A stretch of 64,000 nt of DNA from Pseudomonas fontis (GTDB lineage: Bacteria; Pseudomonadota; Gammaproteobacteria; Pseudomonadales; Pseudomonadaceae). The stretch covers positions 1 through 64,000 of the forward strand of contig NZ_JAMDGY010000076.1 of the NCBI RefSeq assembly GCF_028656955.1, given 5' to 3'. This document shows, piece after piece, positions 51,598-62,500 of this stretch. The position numbers were made by a program, and so were the translations under genes. A model generated the notes under the pieces. That model saw only the letters and a list, made by a program, of their open reading frames with translations, did no database searches and was not told the origin of the DNA. How positions within the stretch are numbered: position 1 is the stretch's first letter; every line of letters begins with the position of its first letter.

Positions 51598-54183
51598 ATG
51601 ACCCAGTCCATGGAAAACGCCATTGCCATTGTCGGCATGGCCTGCCGCCTGCCGCTAGGTGATACGCCCGAAGCGCTGTGGAGCGCCCTGGCCAGCGGCC
51701 AGGAGGCGGTGCAGTTCTACAGCGACGAGCAGTTGCTGGCCAACGGTGTCAGCCCCGAACAGTTGGCCGACCCGACCTACGTCAAGGCCGCCATCCCACT
51801 GCCCAGGCGCCAGCACTTCGACGCGCGGTTCTTCGGCATTGCCCCGCGGGAGGCCAGCCTGATGGATCCGCAGCAGCGCTTGCTGCTGGAAACCGCCTAC
51901 CACGCCTTCGAACGTGCCGGGTACGCGCCCGACCAGTGCGCGGTGGAGACAGGGGTGTTCGTCGGCGCCGACATCAGCAGCTATTACATCCGCAACCTGC
52001 TGCACAACGCGCAACTCGGTGCCGACCCGGTGCAACTGCTTTATGGCAACAGTGGCAACGCCACCCAGATTGCCTACAAGCTCAACCTCAAGGGCCCGGC
52101 CCTGGACATCAACACCGCCTGCTCCACTTCCCTGGTGGCCATTCACCAGGCATGTCGCAGCCTGCTGATGTATGAATGCGACATGGCCCTGGCGGGCGGT
52201 GCCTCGGTGCAGGCCGCCGACCCGCTGGGCTATCAATACCGGCCCGACAGCATCCTGTCGCCCGATGGCCATTGCCGCGCGTTCGACCAACACGCCTGCG
52301 GCACAGTACCGGGCCAGGGCGTAGCGCTGGTGTTGCTCAAGCGCCTTGACGATGCCCTGCGCGACGCCGACCGCATCGAGGCGATCATCTGCGGCTCAGC
52401 CATCAACAACGACGGTGCCGGCAAGGTGGGCTATACCGCGCCCAGCGTGAACGGTCAGGTCACGGTGCTGCACCGCGCCCTGGCCATGGCCGGGGTGCGC
52501 GCAGAACAGGTGGGTTATGTGGAGTGTCATGGCACCGGGACCGCACTGGGCGACCCGATCGAGCTGACGGCGTTGAACGAGGTATACGGCGGGCCAGAGC
52601 GCGACACTACAGCCCCCTGCTACCTGGGCTCGCTCAAGAGCAACCTTGGCCACTTGAATTCCGCTGCCGGTGCGGCCGGGCTGATCAAGGCCGTGTTGTG
52701 CCTGCAACACCGGCAATTGCCCGCTTCGCTGAACTTCACTTGCTTGACCGACAAAGTGGCCTTGCAGGGGCTGGCGGTCAATGATCGACTGCGAACCTGG
52801 AACCCAAGCGATCAGCCACTCAGGGCCGCCGTCAGCTCCTTCGGTATCGGTGGTACCAATGCCCATGTGGTGCTGCAGGCCGCCCCCCTTGCCAGCGCCA
52901 CCAACGCCGTCGCTGAGGGCCCGTGGCTGCTTGGCCTGTCGGCCAAGAGCAGTGATGCCCTGGCACGCAAGAAGTCGCAGTTGGCGGACTTCCTGCGGGA
53001 TTGCCCCGCTGCCCGCCTGGAGGATGTCTGCTTCACCAGCAATACCGGGCGCAGCGAGTACGTCTACCGGCATGCCCTGGTGGTTGGCGAGCGGGACGCC
53101 TGCATCGCGCAACTGCGACACCCGGCGCCAGCGCGCCTGGCCGCCCCGGCACCCAGCGATCTGTTGCTGGTACTGCGCGACAACCCGGAGCTGCTCGTGC
53201 GCGGGCACGCACTGCTCACCGAATGCCCGGTGTTTGCCCAGGCGATCCATGCGCTGGCGCCGAGCTTGCCGTTGCCGCTGTACCTGGACAAGCCGACACT
53301 TAACCCGACCCAACTGCGCATATTGCGCTTTGCCGTGCTGCACGCCCTGGTCGGAGTCTGGCTGGGCTGGGGGTTGCAACCTCGACAAATACTCTGTGAC
53401 ACCCTGGGTGAGTTGGTCGCGGCCTGTCATGCCGGCTGCCTGTCACTGGTGGAGGCGGTGCAACTGATCCAGGAGCCGGCCAGCGAGATCGGCGAACGAC
53501 GTGGCAGCGAACGCTTGAGTTGGTTGTCCAGCCTGGATGGCGAACCGGTCAGGTCGACGCGTGTGTTTGCCGCAGACTACTGGCAGCAGCCGCGCTCGCC
53601 CGATGTGTTTCTACACGCCCTCGACAACCAGGCACGCGCGACCGGCCGTTGCCTGCTGGATGCCGCCGCCCTGCCCTGGCCGCTGCCAGCGTCTGCCGCA
53701 TGCATCGTCACCGATGCTGCAAGCAGCGCCATGACGCAACTGCTGCAAGCCGTGGCTGAACTCTGGCAGCGCGGCGTACCGCTCAACCTGGCGGCCGTGC
53801 ACGCTGTGCGGGGCCAGCGCCTGGTCCTGCCCGGGTATCCGTTCGATTCCGTGCGCCACTGGGTCGATGCCGTGCAAGCACCCACTCACGCTGCCCTTGC
53901 TCAACCGGAGGCAACAGGCACCTGCATCGATGCCGGCAGTGAGCTGGAGCACGAGATAGCCAGTTTGTGGTGCCAATTGCTGGGGGTTGAACGCATCAGC
54001 GTCACAGACGATTTCTTCGAATTGGGTGGCCACTCATTGCTGGCCACCCAGCTCAATGCGCGCATTCACCAGCTGTTCGGCATCCAGCTGTCGCTGGATG
54101 ACCTGTTTGACCACCCGACGGTGCAGGCCACGGTAGCCCTGATGCTGCGCCATGAAGGCGCAGCCCTGGATGCCTCTCTCTAA
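51598..54183 (+). CDS. polyketide synthase module KS-(degenerate AT)-ACP
   Basis: 861 residues. The ketosynthase is complete: Cys175 in NTACSTSLVA, His311 in ECHGTGTALGDP and His352 in SNLGHLNSAAG. The following region aligns in place with an acyltransferase but has CDTLGE (600-605) where GHSxGE is required, so the nucleophilic Ser is Thr602 and the adjacent His is lost. The N-terminal GQGxQ motif is also missing, and the domain is short. It ends in the usual post-AT linker LVLPGYPFDSVRHWV. The carrier domain has Ser813 in GGHSLLATQL and looks like an NRPS T domain. There is no ketoreductase. A C2 extension would need an acyltransferase in trans. The start follows AAGGAAC. Confidence 0.9.
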   Translation: MTQSMENAIAIVGMACRLPLGDTPEALWSALASGQEAVQFYSDEQLLANGVSPEQLADPTYVKAAIPLPRRQHFDARFFGIAPREASLMDPQQRLLLETAYHAFERAGYAPDQCAVETGVFVGADISSYYIRNLLHNAQLGADPVQLLYGNSGNATQIAYKLNLKGPALDINTACSTSLVAIHQACRSLLMYECDMALAGGASVQAADPLGYQYRPDSILSPDGHCRAFDQHACGTVPGQGVALVLLKRLDDALRDADRIEAIICGSAINNDGAGKVGYTAPSVNGQVTVLHRALAMAGVRAEQVGYVECHGTGTALGDPIELTALNEVYGGPERDTTAPCYLGSLKSNLGHLNSAAGAAGLIKAVLCLQHRQLPASLNFTCLTDKVALQGLAVNDRLRTWNPSDQPLRAAVSSFGIGGTNAHVVLQAAPLASATNAVAEGPWLLGLSAKSSDALARKKSQLADFLRDCPAARLEDVCFTSNTGRSEYVYRHALVVGERDACIAQLRHPAPARLAAPAPSDLLLVLRDNPELLVRGHALLTECPVFAQAIHALAPSLPLPLYLDKPTLNPTQLRILRFAVLHALVGVWLGWGLQPRQILCDTLGELVAACHAGCLSLVEAVQLIQEPASEIGERRGSERLSWLSSLDGEPVRSTRVFAADYWQQPRSPDVFLHALDNQARATGRCLLDAAALPWPLPASAACIVTDAASSAMTQLLQAVAELWQRGVPLNLAAVHAVRGQRLVLPGYPFDSVRHWVDAVQAPTHAALAQPEATGTCIDAGSELEHEIASLWCQLLGVERISVTDDFFELGGHSLLATQLNARIHQLFGIQLSLDDLFDHPTVQATVALMLRHEGAALDASL

Positions 54184-54205
54184 CGCCACGCAGGAGCAAT
54201 ACCCC

Positions 54206-55186
54206 ATGGTTATCTCATCGCCAGGCGACCTGGTGTTCGACGATGTGTTTCTGGAGCTGCGCGAGGTGCTTGAGGACACCCCGGTGTTCGTCAAGCTCGA
54301 GGGCTTTTCCCTCAGTGGCTCGATCAAGGTCAAATCGGCCCTGCGCATGGTCGAACGCCTGGAGCTGGAGGGCCGGCTCAGCCCAGGCAATGCCTTGATC
54401 GAGAGTTCATCCGGCAACCTGGGCCTGGCCTTGGCGATGGTCTGCGCGAGCAAGGGTTATCCCTTTATCTGCGTCAGCGACCCGAATATCTCGCCACAAA
54501 CCGCCAAGTTGATCGAAGCCTACGGCGCACGGCTGATGCTGGTGAACCAGCGCGACCGCAACGGCGGCTTCCTGGGCAGTCGCATCGAGCTGATCGAACG
54601 CCTGCTCGACGAAGACCCTCAACTGGTGTGGACCAACCAGTACGGCAACATCAACAACGTCGAAGCGCACTACCTGAGCACCGCCCCGGCAATCCTGCGC
54701 CAGTTTGCCCAACCGGACTACGTGTTCGTTGGCGCCGGCACCACCGGCACCCTCGGCGGCGTGTCGCGCTACCTGCGCCAGCACTCACCGCGCACGCGCA
54801 TCGTGGCCGTCGACAGTGTCGGCTCGGTGACCTTCGGGCAGCCCTCAGGGCCCCGGCATATCCCCGGGCTTGGCACTAGCCAGGCACCGGCGATCCGCGA
54901 ATACAGCCGTTACGACCAGTTGCTGATGGTGCCTGAAGCGCAGGCCTTGCACATGTGCCACAGCCTGGCGCGACGCGGGATCCTGCTGGGCGGCTCGTCA
55001 GGCACTGTGCTCGCCGGGGTGCGTCAGTTGGCCCAGCAGATCGAGCCCGGCGCCTGTGTGGTGGCCATTGCTCCGGACCTGGGCGACCGCTATGTCGACA
55101 CCGTCTACAACCCCGAGTGGGTCACACGCCACTACCCCGACTTCTACTCAACCGCCCCTTCACGCCCCGCCGCCATCGCGGTGTGA
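54206..55186 (+). CDS. sbnA: SbnA-like PLP enzyme, N-(amino-carboxyethyl)glutamate synthase
   Basis: 326 residues of the cysteine-synthase fold. The PLP-lysine is in SLSGSIKVKSAL, the substrate-binding loop is ESSSGNLGLALA, and the phosphate cup is GAGTTGTLGGVS. In SbnA the enzyme replaces the phosphate of O-phosphoserine by glutamate, giving N-(2-amino-2-carboxyethyl)-L-glutamate, the first step to L-2,3-diaminopropionate. The pairing with the next gene, an SbnB-like dehydrogenase, is diagnostic for that pathway. GGAG precedes the chosen start MVISSPGD; an upstream ATG in the PKS tail was rejected. It supplies the building block for the adjacent NRPS module. Confidence 0.9.
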   Translation: MVISSPGDLVFDDVFLELREVLEDTPVFVKLEGFSLSGSIKVKSALRMVERLELEGRLSPGNALIESSSGNLGLALAMVCASKGYPFICVSDPNISPQTAKLIEAYGARLMLVNQRDRNGGFLGSRIELIERLLDEDPQLVWTNQYGNINNVEAHYLSTAPAILRQFAQPDYVFVGAGTTGTLGGVSRYLRQHSPRTRIVAVDSVGSVTFGQPSGPRHIPGLGTSQAPAIREYSRYDQLLMVPEAQALHMCHSLARRGILLGGSSGTVLAGVRQLAQQIEPGACVVAIAPDLGDRYVDTVYNPEWVTRHYPDFYSTAPSRPAAIAV

Positions 55187-55206
55187 GCCCCAGCAGGAGA
55201 TAACCG

Positions 55207-56226
55207 ATGCCTTCCATGACCCCACCGGCGCTGACGCTGCTCGGCGCAGGCCCCATTGAAAACTGGCTGCAGGCCAACCCACAACGCTTGCTCAGCCTGG
55301 TAGAGCAGGCGTATCTGGCGGCCAGCGAGGGTCGGGCCAGCAACCCTGACAGCTATTTCCTGCGCTTTGCCGACGACGAGCGCAACCGCATCATCGCCCT
55401 GCCGGCCGTGCTGGACGACGATCACCCGGTTGCCGGGCTGAAATGGGTCGCCAGCTTTCCCGACAACACCCAGCGGGGGCTGGACCGGGCCTCGGCCCTG
55501 GTGCTGCTCAATGACCGCCAGACCGGCTACCCGCTGGCCTGCCTTGAGGGCAGCCTGATCAGTGCAGCCCGCACGGCAGCGTCGGCGGTGGTGGGGGCGC
55601 TGCAACTTCACCCGACACCGGGGCACTGCACAAACCTCGGGGTGATCGGCTGTGGCCCGATTGCCTGGCGGGTGATCCGCCTGCTGCAACAGACCGGTTG
55701 GGAGCTAGGCAGCGTCACCCTGAGCGACATCGACCCGCAACGTGCCGAGCAACTGCGCCAGCGCTGCCTTGGCCTGGGGCTGCCGGCACGCACCGCATCG
55801 CTGGAAAGCACGCTGCGCGAAAGCGACCTGATGCTGTTCGCCACCTCTGCGGTGCGCCCCGGCATCGACCAACCCGACTGGTTCGCCCATGCCCCGACCG
55901 TGTTGCACCTGTCGCTGCGCGACCTGGCGCCTGCGGTGGTGCTACGCGCACAAAACCTCGCCGACAACGTCGACCACTGCCTGAAAGCGGCCACCTCCCT
56001 GGAACTGGCCTGGCAGCAGGCGGGTCACCGCGACTTCATTGCCGGCGACATCGTCGATGCCCTGCAAGGTCGGGTGCAGCCAGACCCACGGCGGGCGCGG
56101 ATTTTCTCGCCATTCGGCATGGGCGTACTCGACCTCGCGGTCGCCCGGGCGATCTATCAGGACTGCGCCAGCGACCAGGGTCTTCAACTCGAAGACTTCT
56201 TCGCCAGGCCCTACCAGGCCGCCTAG
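55207..56226 (+). CDS. sbnB: SbnB-like dehydrogenase for 2,3-diaminopropionate
   Basis: 339 residues of the ornithine cyclodeaminase/mu-crystallin family, with the Rossmann loop LGVIGCGPIAWRVIRLLQ and the family-typical SAARTAASAVVGALQL substrate helix. SbnB oxidatively cleaves the SbnA product with NAD+, yielding L-2,3-diaminopropionate and 2-oxoglutarate. AGGAG precedes the start. The two genes sit between the PKS and the one-module NRPS, suggesting that Dap is incorporated at or after that point. The C-terminal domain (IFSPFGMGVLDLAVARAIYQ) matches the standard family end. Confidence 0.9.
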   Translation: MPSMTPPALTLLGAGPIENWLQANPQRLLSLVEQAYLAASEGRASNPDSYFLRFADDERNRIIALPAVLDDDHPVAGLKWVASFPDNTQRGLDRASALVLLNDRQTGYPLACLEGSLISAARTAASAVVGALQLHPTPGHCTNLGVIGCGPIAWRVIRLLQQTGWELGSVTLSDIDPQRAEQLRQRCLGLGLPARTASLESTLRESDLMLFATSAVRPGIDQPDWFAHAPTVLHLSLRDLAPAVVLRAQNLADNVDHCLKAATSLELAWQQAGHRDFIAGDIVDALQGRVQPDPRRARIFSPFGMGVLDLAVARAIYQDCASDQGLQLEDFFARPYQAA

Positions 56227-56260
56227 GGACAACGCCAACAATCAGGAGAGGGAAGTCGTG

Positions 56261-59200
56261 ATGAACTCAGCAGAACAGGATCCACAACGCCAAAGCCGTC
56301 TCGAGCAAGCGCTGCTTGAACGGCGCAAAGGCGCCACCGGCAGCACACTCCCCAGCGGCGCGCCGCCGGCATTGTCTGCGGCCCAGCAACGGCTATGGCT
56401 GCACCAGTCGCTGGAGGCGCTCGGCGGCCTGTACAACATGCCCTGTGCCTTGCGCTTGCGCGGGGCCGTGGATGTCGAAGCCTTGCGTCACGCCATCGAG
56501 CACCTGGTACAGCGCCATGCGGTGCTGCGCACCGTCATCGAAGAACAGGCCGGCCAGCCCCGGGCGCGCTGCTGCGAGACGCCGCGCATCGACCTGCCGG
56601 TGCTGGAAATGGCCGATGAAGCACAGGCCCATGACTGGTTGCGCGGCGAAGCCAATGCACCGCTTGACCTGAGCAAGGCACCGCTGCTGCGTGCGCACCT
56701 GCTGCGCCTGGACAGCCGCCACCATCTGCTGTCGCTCACGGTTCACCATATCGCCTGCGATGGCTGGTCGATGGGTGTGATACTGCGCGAGATCGGCCAG
56801 GCCTACGAGGCCTTCAGCCAAGGGCTGCCCTCCCCCCTGCCGGCGCTCAAGGCGCACTATGCCGACTATGCCCAGTGGCAGCAGCAGTGGCTGAGCGAAG
56901 CGCGGCTGGACACCCAGCTGACCTTCTGGAAGCAGCAATTGAAGGACGCCCCGGCGCTGCTTTCCCTGCCGCTGGAGCAGCCACGACCGGCCCGTCAAAG
57001 CTACGCCGGCAAGACCCTGCGCTTTGCCCTGGATGCCGATCTGAACAACCGATTGCGCAGCTTTTGCCGCAGCCGCGGAGTCACGCCCTACATGCTGTTG
57101 CTGGCCGTGTTCAATGTGCTGCTGTCGCGCTACAGCGCCAGTGAAGACATCGTCGTGGGTTCACCGGTGGCCAACCGCTTCCCCCAGGAGACCGAGGCCC
57201 TGGTGGGGTTCTTCGTCAACACCCTGGTGATGCGCAATCAGCCACGGGCAGCGTTGTCCTTCGAAGCGTTCCTGCAACAGGTCAAGCAGCAGGCCTTGGC
57301 CGCCTATGCCCATCAGGACGTGCCGTTCGACCGGGTAGTGCACGCCTTGCAGCCGGAGCGCAGCGCTAGCCACAGTCCGCTGTTCCAGGTCGAGTTCGTG
57401 CTGCAACAAGGCCTGCCGCAACGTTTCGCCCTGGGCAAGGCCAGTGTTGAACCGCTGCCTCGCGAGAGCAGTTACACCAAGTTCGACCTCACCCTGGCCC
57501 TGGAGGATGCTGCCGAGCAGATCAACGGGCAGATCGAATACAACAGTGAATTGTTCAGCGAAGGTTTTGCCCAACGCATGGCCGGGCATTTGCGTTGCCT
57601 GCTGGCGTCGGCGTTGGCTTCACCCGAATGCGCCCTGGGCACGCTCAGCCTGTTGCCTGAAGAAGAACAGGCCACTCTGCGCCGCTGGGGCGCACCCAGC
57701 CACGACCCGCTGCCCGACAAACACCTGCTGACCTACCTCGCCGACACAGTCGCCGCCCGGCCTGATGCCACGGCACTGGAGCATGGCAGGCAACGGTTGA
57801 GCTATCTGGAGCTTGATCGCCTGAGCAACCGCATTGCCCACGCCCTGAAGGCTGCCAATGTTGGCCGTGGTGCCCGCGTGGCGCTGTACATGGCGCGCGG
57901 CAGCCTCTATTTGGCGTCCATGCTGGCCACCTTCAAGCTGGGCGCACTGTTCGTTCCTTTCGACCCACAGCAGCGCGCCGAGCGCACGACACGCATGCTC
58001 GAGCACAGCCTGCCGGCATTGATCCTGGCTGATCCGCCAGCAGCCGAAGCACTGGCGCAATTGCCGCTGTCGGCGGCGTACCTGCAGCTCGACAACCACT
58101 ACCTCGCATCGTTTGCCGACACCTGGACGGACAGCCACGCCGGGCGCCTCGACGACACCGCCTACATGATCTTCACCTCGGGTTCCACCGGTGAGCCGAA
58201 AGCCGCCATGGTCAGCCATCGCGGCATGCTCAACCATCTGCTGGCCAAGGCTGCAGACCTGCAATTGAGCAGCACCGATTGCATCGCGCAGATCGCGGTG
58301 CAGACATTCGATGTGGCCGTCTGGCAGTTCTTCGTGGCCCTGCTGGTCGGCGCGCGCACCCGCGTAATCACCGGCACCGAGGCCTGGGAGCCGAGCCAAT
58401 TGCTGACACAGCTGCAGGACAACGGTGTCAGCATTGTCGAAACCGTCCCCTCGCACCTGGAGTTGCTGCTGGACGAGCTTGCCGCTCAGCCGCAACGCTA
58501 CCCCTTGCCGGGCCTGCGCTGGATGATCAGCAACGGCGAGCCGCTGGCCACGGCCTTGGCGACACGCTGGTTCGCGGCCTGTCCGGACATTCATCTGATG
58601 AACGCCTACGGGCCCAGCGAGTGTTCGGACGATGTGACTCACCTGTGCCTAAAAGCGGCCCCAGCTTCCACCCAGCCGTACCTGTCCATCGGCCAGCCCA
58701 TCGGCAATGCGCGCATTCATGTTTTGGATGCACAGCTGCAACGGGTGCCGATTGGCGTCACCGGGGAGATCCACATCGGCGGGCTGTGCGTCGGCCAAGG
58801 CTATTTCCACGACCCGCAGCGCAGCGCCGAGCGATTCATCGACGACCCCTTCGACAGCCGCCCCGGTGCGCGCCTGTACAAGACCGGCGACCTCGGCCGC
58901 TACCTCGCCGATGGCAGCCTGCAAATGCTCGGACGTTGCGATTTCCAGCTAAAGATTCGCGGTTGTCGCATTGAAGCCGGGGAAGTCGAAGCCGTGCTGC
59001 GTACACACCCGGCGGTCGAACAGGCACTGGTACTGGGGGACAAGGACGCCAGCGAGCAGGCACAACTGGTCGCCTATGTCATTGCACCGCAACGACCCGC
59101 GCCCTCGGCGACGAGCCTGCGCACTTACTGTCGCCAGCATCTGCCCGACTACATGGTACCTGCGGCCATCTGCCTGCTCGATAGCTTCCCGTTGCTGGCC

Positions 59201-59515
59201 AATGGCAAGGTCGATCGTGGGGCACTGCCGCCCATGGCGAGCTTCGACCTGGGCAGCGATGTGCCCTACCGTGCTCCGCGCAACGCGCTGGAAACCCGCC
59301 TTGCCGCGATTTGGGCGCCGTTGCTGGGCGTTGAGCGCATCGGCATCGACGACAGCTTCTTCCAGCTGGGCGGGCACTCGTTGCTAGCCGTCGAGTTGAC
59401 CAGCCTGTGCCGCGACGTGCTTGGCCCACAGCTGAATGTGGCCCAGTTGTTCGAGTACCCGACCATCGCCGAACTGGTCGAGTGCTGTTGCGCGACCCAG
59501 CAGGAGGCAATATGA
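56261..59515 (+). CDS. one-module NRPS (C-A-T), predicted 2,3-diaminopropionate
   Basis: 1084 residues: C domain with intact HHIACDG (His162, His163, Asp167), A domain with FTSGSTGEPK near 638, and T domain with Ser1040 in GGHSLLAV. Specificity residues read by eye are DVWEINADD, with two aspartates at the final pocket positions, as in adenylation domains for diamino acids such as Dab. With the SbnA/SbnB pair directly upstream, Dap is the obvious candidate. The start codon ATG 56261 follows CAGGAGAGGG; the reading frame extends upstream into sbnB but is not conserved there. The next NRPS gene overlaps its stop (ATGA). Confidence 0.93.
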   Translation: MNSAEQDPQRQSRLEQALLERRKGATGSTLPSGAPPALSAAQQRLWLHQSLEALGGLYNMPCALRLRGAVDVEALRHAIEHLVQRHAVLRTVIEEQAGQPRARCCETPRIDLPVLEMADEAQAHDWLRGEANAPLDLSKAPLLRAHLLRLDSRHHLLSLTVHHIACDGWSMGVILREIGQAYEAFSQGLPSPLPALKAHYADYAQWQQQWLSEARLDTQLTFWKQQLKDAPALLSLPLEQPRPARQSYAGKTLRFALDADLNNRLRSFCRSRGVTPYMLLLAVFNVLLSRYSASEDIVVGSPVANRFPQETEALVGFFVNTLVMRNQPRAALSFEAFLQQVKQQALAAYAHQDVPFDRVVHALQPERSASHSPLFQVEFVLQQGLPQRFALGKASVEPLPRESSYTKFDLTLALEDAAEQINGQIEYNSELFSEGFAQRMAGHLRCLLASALASPECALGTLSLLPEEEQATLRRWGAPSHDPLPDKHLLTYLADTVAARPDATALEHGRQRLSYLELDRLSNRIAHALKAANVGRGARVALYMARGSLYLASMLATFKLGALFVPFDPQQRAERTTRMLEHSLPALILADPPAAEALAQLPLSAAYLQLDNHYLASFADTWTDSHAGRLDDTAYMIFTSGSTGEPKAAMVSHRGMLNHLLAKAADLQLSSTDCIAQIAVQTFDVAVWQFFVALLVGARTRVITGTEAWEPSQLLTQLQDNGVSIVETVPSHLELLLDELAAQPQRYPLPGLRWMISNGEPLATALATRWFAACPDIHLMNAYGPSECSDDVTHLCLKAAPASTQPYLSIGQPIGNARIHVLDAQLQRVPIGVTGEIHIGGLCVGQGYFHDPQRSAERFIDDPFDSRPGARLYKTGDLGRYLADGSLQMLGRCDFQLKIRGCRIEAGEVEAVLRTHPAVEQALVLGDKDASEQAQLVAYVIAPQRPAPSATSLRTYCRQHLPDYMVPAAICLLDSFPLLANGKVDRGALPPMASFDLGSDVPYRAPRNALETRLAAIWAPLLGVERIGIDDSFFQLGGHSLLAVELTSLCRDVLGPQLNVAQLFEYPTIAELVECCCATQQEAI

Positions 59516-62500
59516 CCCCGCCTGAATTGCATGATTTGGCCCCAAGCCAGATCCCGGAATGGTTCGCCTATCAGTTGGCCCCCGACAGCGCGGTGTACAA
59601 CATCAGCTTCAACCATTTCTTCATGAGCCGGGTTGACCGGGCGGCATTCCACAACGCCTGGCAGCAGTTGCTTGACCGGCATGACGTGTTCCGACTGCGA
59701 ATGGCCTACGCCCAGGGCCGCCCCAAGCAATACCTGGGGGAACGCCAGGTGCTCGACCCCGCACGCCTGTTCATCGAGCGCACCACCCTGGCCGAGGATC
59801 AGGTGGCGGCCGAACAGGAGCGCCTGGCCCGCGACTTCGCCCTGCAACCTTTCGACTTCGAGCAGGAGCACCTGTACCGCCTGCACCTGGTGGCCTACCC
59901 GGATGGCGAGCATCAACTGATCTTCACCGTGCACCACATCATCTGGGACGAGACCAGTACCCTCAACCTGATTCGCGAGTTTGCCACGCTGTACAGCGGG
60001 CTGTGCCAGGGCCGCGATATTGCCCTGCCCGCGCTGAAATCGAGCTTTCTCGGCTATGCCCAGCGCACCAACGCAGCCCTGCGCTCCGGTGAACTGGAGG
60101 TGCACCGCGACTATTGGCTGCGCCAGTTCGCCAACCTGCCCGCAGCGCTGCAACTGCCCACCGACCGGCCACGCCCGGTGGTGCAGACCTACAACGGCAA
60201 CACGCTGAAAACCTGGCTGCCGAGGGCCATGGCGCGGGACATGACGAGTTTCTGTGCCCGTCACAACAGCACGCTGTTCATGTTGCTGCTGGCCACCCTG
60301 AACCTGTACTTCTACCGCACCTGCACCCAGGACGACATCATTCTTGGCTGCCCGCTGGCTGGCCGCGACGCCAGCGACCAGCCCCTGTTGGGGTGCTTTG
60401 CGGTGCCCATGCCGATTCGCACGCGAATCAGCGCCGACATGAGTTTCTCGGCCTTGTTGAGCCAGGTCGGCAGTACGGTGCTTGAGGCCTTCGAGCATTA
60501 CCGCTACCCCTGCGTGAACATGATCGAACAACTCAGCCACCAGAAAGACCTGTCCCGGCCCAAGCTGTTCTCGGTCATGGCCGGGGTGCAGAACAACAAG
60601 TCGGAATTCGTCAGCATCGACCTGGGCGACGGCGAGTTGTATGCCAAGGAGGTCTATGCCGCAGAAAACCACGGTGCGCGCTTCGACTTGGCAATTGGCC
60701 TGGACCCGGTGGGCAGCGACATCAAGTTTTTCTGCACCTACAACAGCGACCTGTTTGACGCCGACAGCGTTGAGCGGATGCTCGACAGCCTGGAAACTCT
60801 GATCGAGGCCGTGATAGACGACCCCGGCCAGCCTCTGCCGAGCTACCCATTACTGTCCCGGGAAGCGGCCAGGCAGGTGCTGAAGGATTTCAACCCGCCG
60901 TTGCCGATCACTGACCCATCCTCGACGGCATTGGACCTGATCGATGCCCAGTGTCAGCGCCATCCCCGCGCCTGCGCCCTGTCCACACCGCAAGGCATCC
61001 TGAGCTATGCCGAACTGGCACACGAAGTTGATCGCCTTGCCCGTGCACTGGTGGACCTGGGTGTCGTGCCGGGTGACCGGGTAGGCGTGTTGCTGGAAGC
61101 CGGCGCACATTCGGTTATTACCCTGCTGGCCATCCTGCGCCTGGGCGCGGTGCATGTGCCCCTGCATGAAGACTGGCCGCAAGCACGCCGCGAAGCGGTG
61201 GCACGCCAAGTTGGCTTCAAGCTGATGCTCGGTTGTCGTGCATTGGCCGAGCAGGCACGTGCGCTGTGCCCGCGGACCTTGTTGCTTGATCACCTGTTGC
61301 CCCTGGCCCCAGGCCTGCCAAGGCTCGCCAGCCGGGCGCGTGGCGAGCAGTTGGCCTACCTGTTGTTCACCTCCGGCTCTACTGGCCAACCCAAAGGCAT
61401 ACCCATTGCCCATGCCGGCCTGCACGCACTGCTGTCGGCGACCCAGGCCCGTTATCAGTTGCAAGCGGGCGAGCGCCTGTTGTTCTGGACGGCCTGTACC
61501 TTCGACGCGTCGCTGCTGGACATGCTCTGGCCGCTCAGCGCGGGTGCCCAGGTCGTGCCGTGGCCAGCGGGGCTCGCCCGCACCCCGGAGAACGTGCTGG
61601 AGCTGCTTGAGCGCGAGCGCATCGGGGTGCTGCAAACCGTACCGGCCATGCTGGATGCCCTGGTGACCGCCGCGCAGCGCAGCGCACGCAAGCCCTCGGC
61701 CCTGCGCCTGATCATCTGCGGGGCCGCGGTGCTGAGCCGCAGCCTGGCCAATCGGGTGGCAACGGTGTTTGGTTGCCAACTGGTCAATCACTACGGGCCG
61801 ACCGAAGCGACCGTCGACGCCTTGTGGTTCGACTGCGCTGAAACGAGCAGCGGCGACCGGGTGCCGATTGGCCGGCCGTTGCCCCATGTACAAGCGTATG
61901 TTCTCGATCGCCACGACCAGTTGCTGCCCGTTGGCGTACCGGGGCAGCTGTGCCTGGCTTCTACGGGGCTGAGCCCGGGTTACTGGCAGGCCCCGGAGCA
62001 AACACAGCAGGCGTTCTTCGACAAGGCATTGGCGCCCGACGAGCCGGTGCAGCGTTTGTACCGCAGCGGCGACATCGCTCGCCTTGATGCGCAGGGCCGG
62101 GTGCACTACATCGGTCGGCTGGACAATCAGGTCAAGGTCCGTGGCAACCGGGTCGAGCTGGGCGATATTGAAACCGCCCTGGGCGAGCACCCTGCAGTCG
62201 CCAAGGCCGCCGTGCTTTGGCAGGAGGACGATCAGGGTGGACGCCTGCGCGCATTTGTCGAGTTGCGCGACAGCCATGTGCAGCAGATCGAGGCACGCAG
62301 GCAGGTGCTGCGCCAGTTCAGCGTGGCGCAACGGCCAGCGCTGCGGGCGCACATGAACCTGATTCACCATGGCACCTGGCCGCGCTATTTTGCCGGTAGC
62401 CAGGTGTTGATGCGCCATTGGGAAGACCTCTATCGCCTGTTCCCGCAGTACCAGTTCTGCCTGGTGGACACTGCCGACACGGTCGCCTGCGTCGCCAATG

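Noticed and set aside
51598-54183. PKS module as an ordinary cis-AT extender
   Set aside because: The AT lacks its nucleophilic Ser (CDTLGE) and other core motifs.
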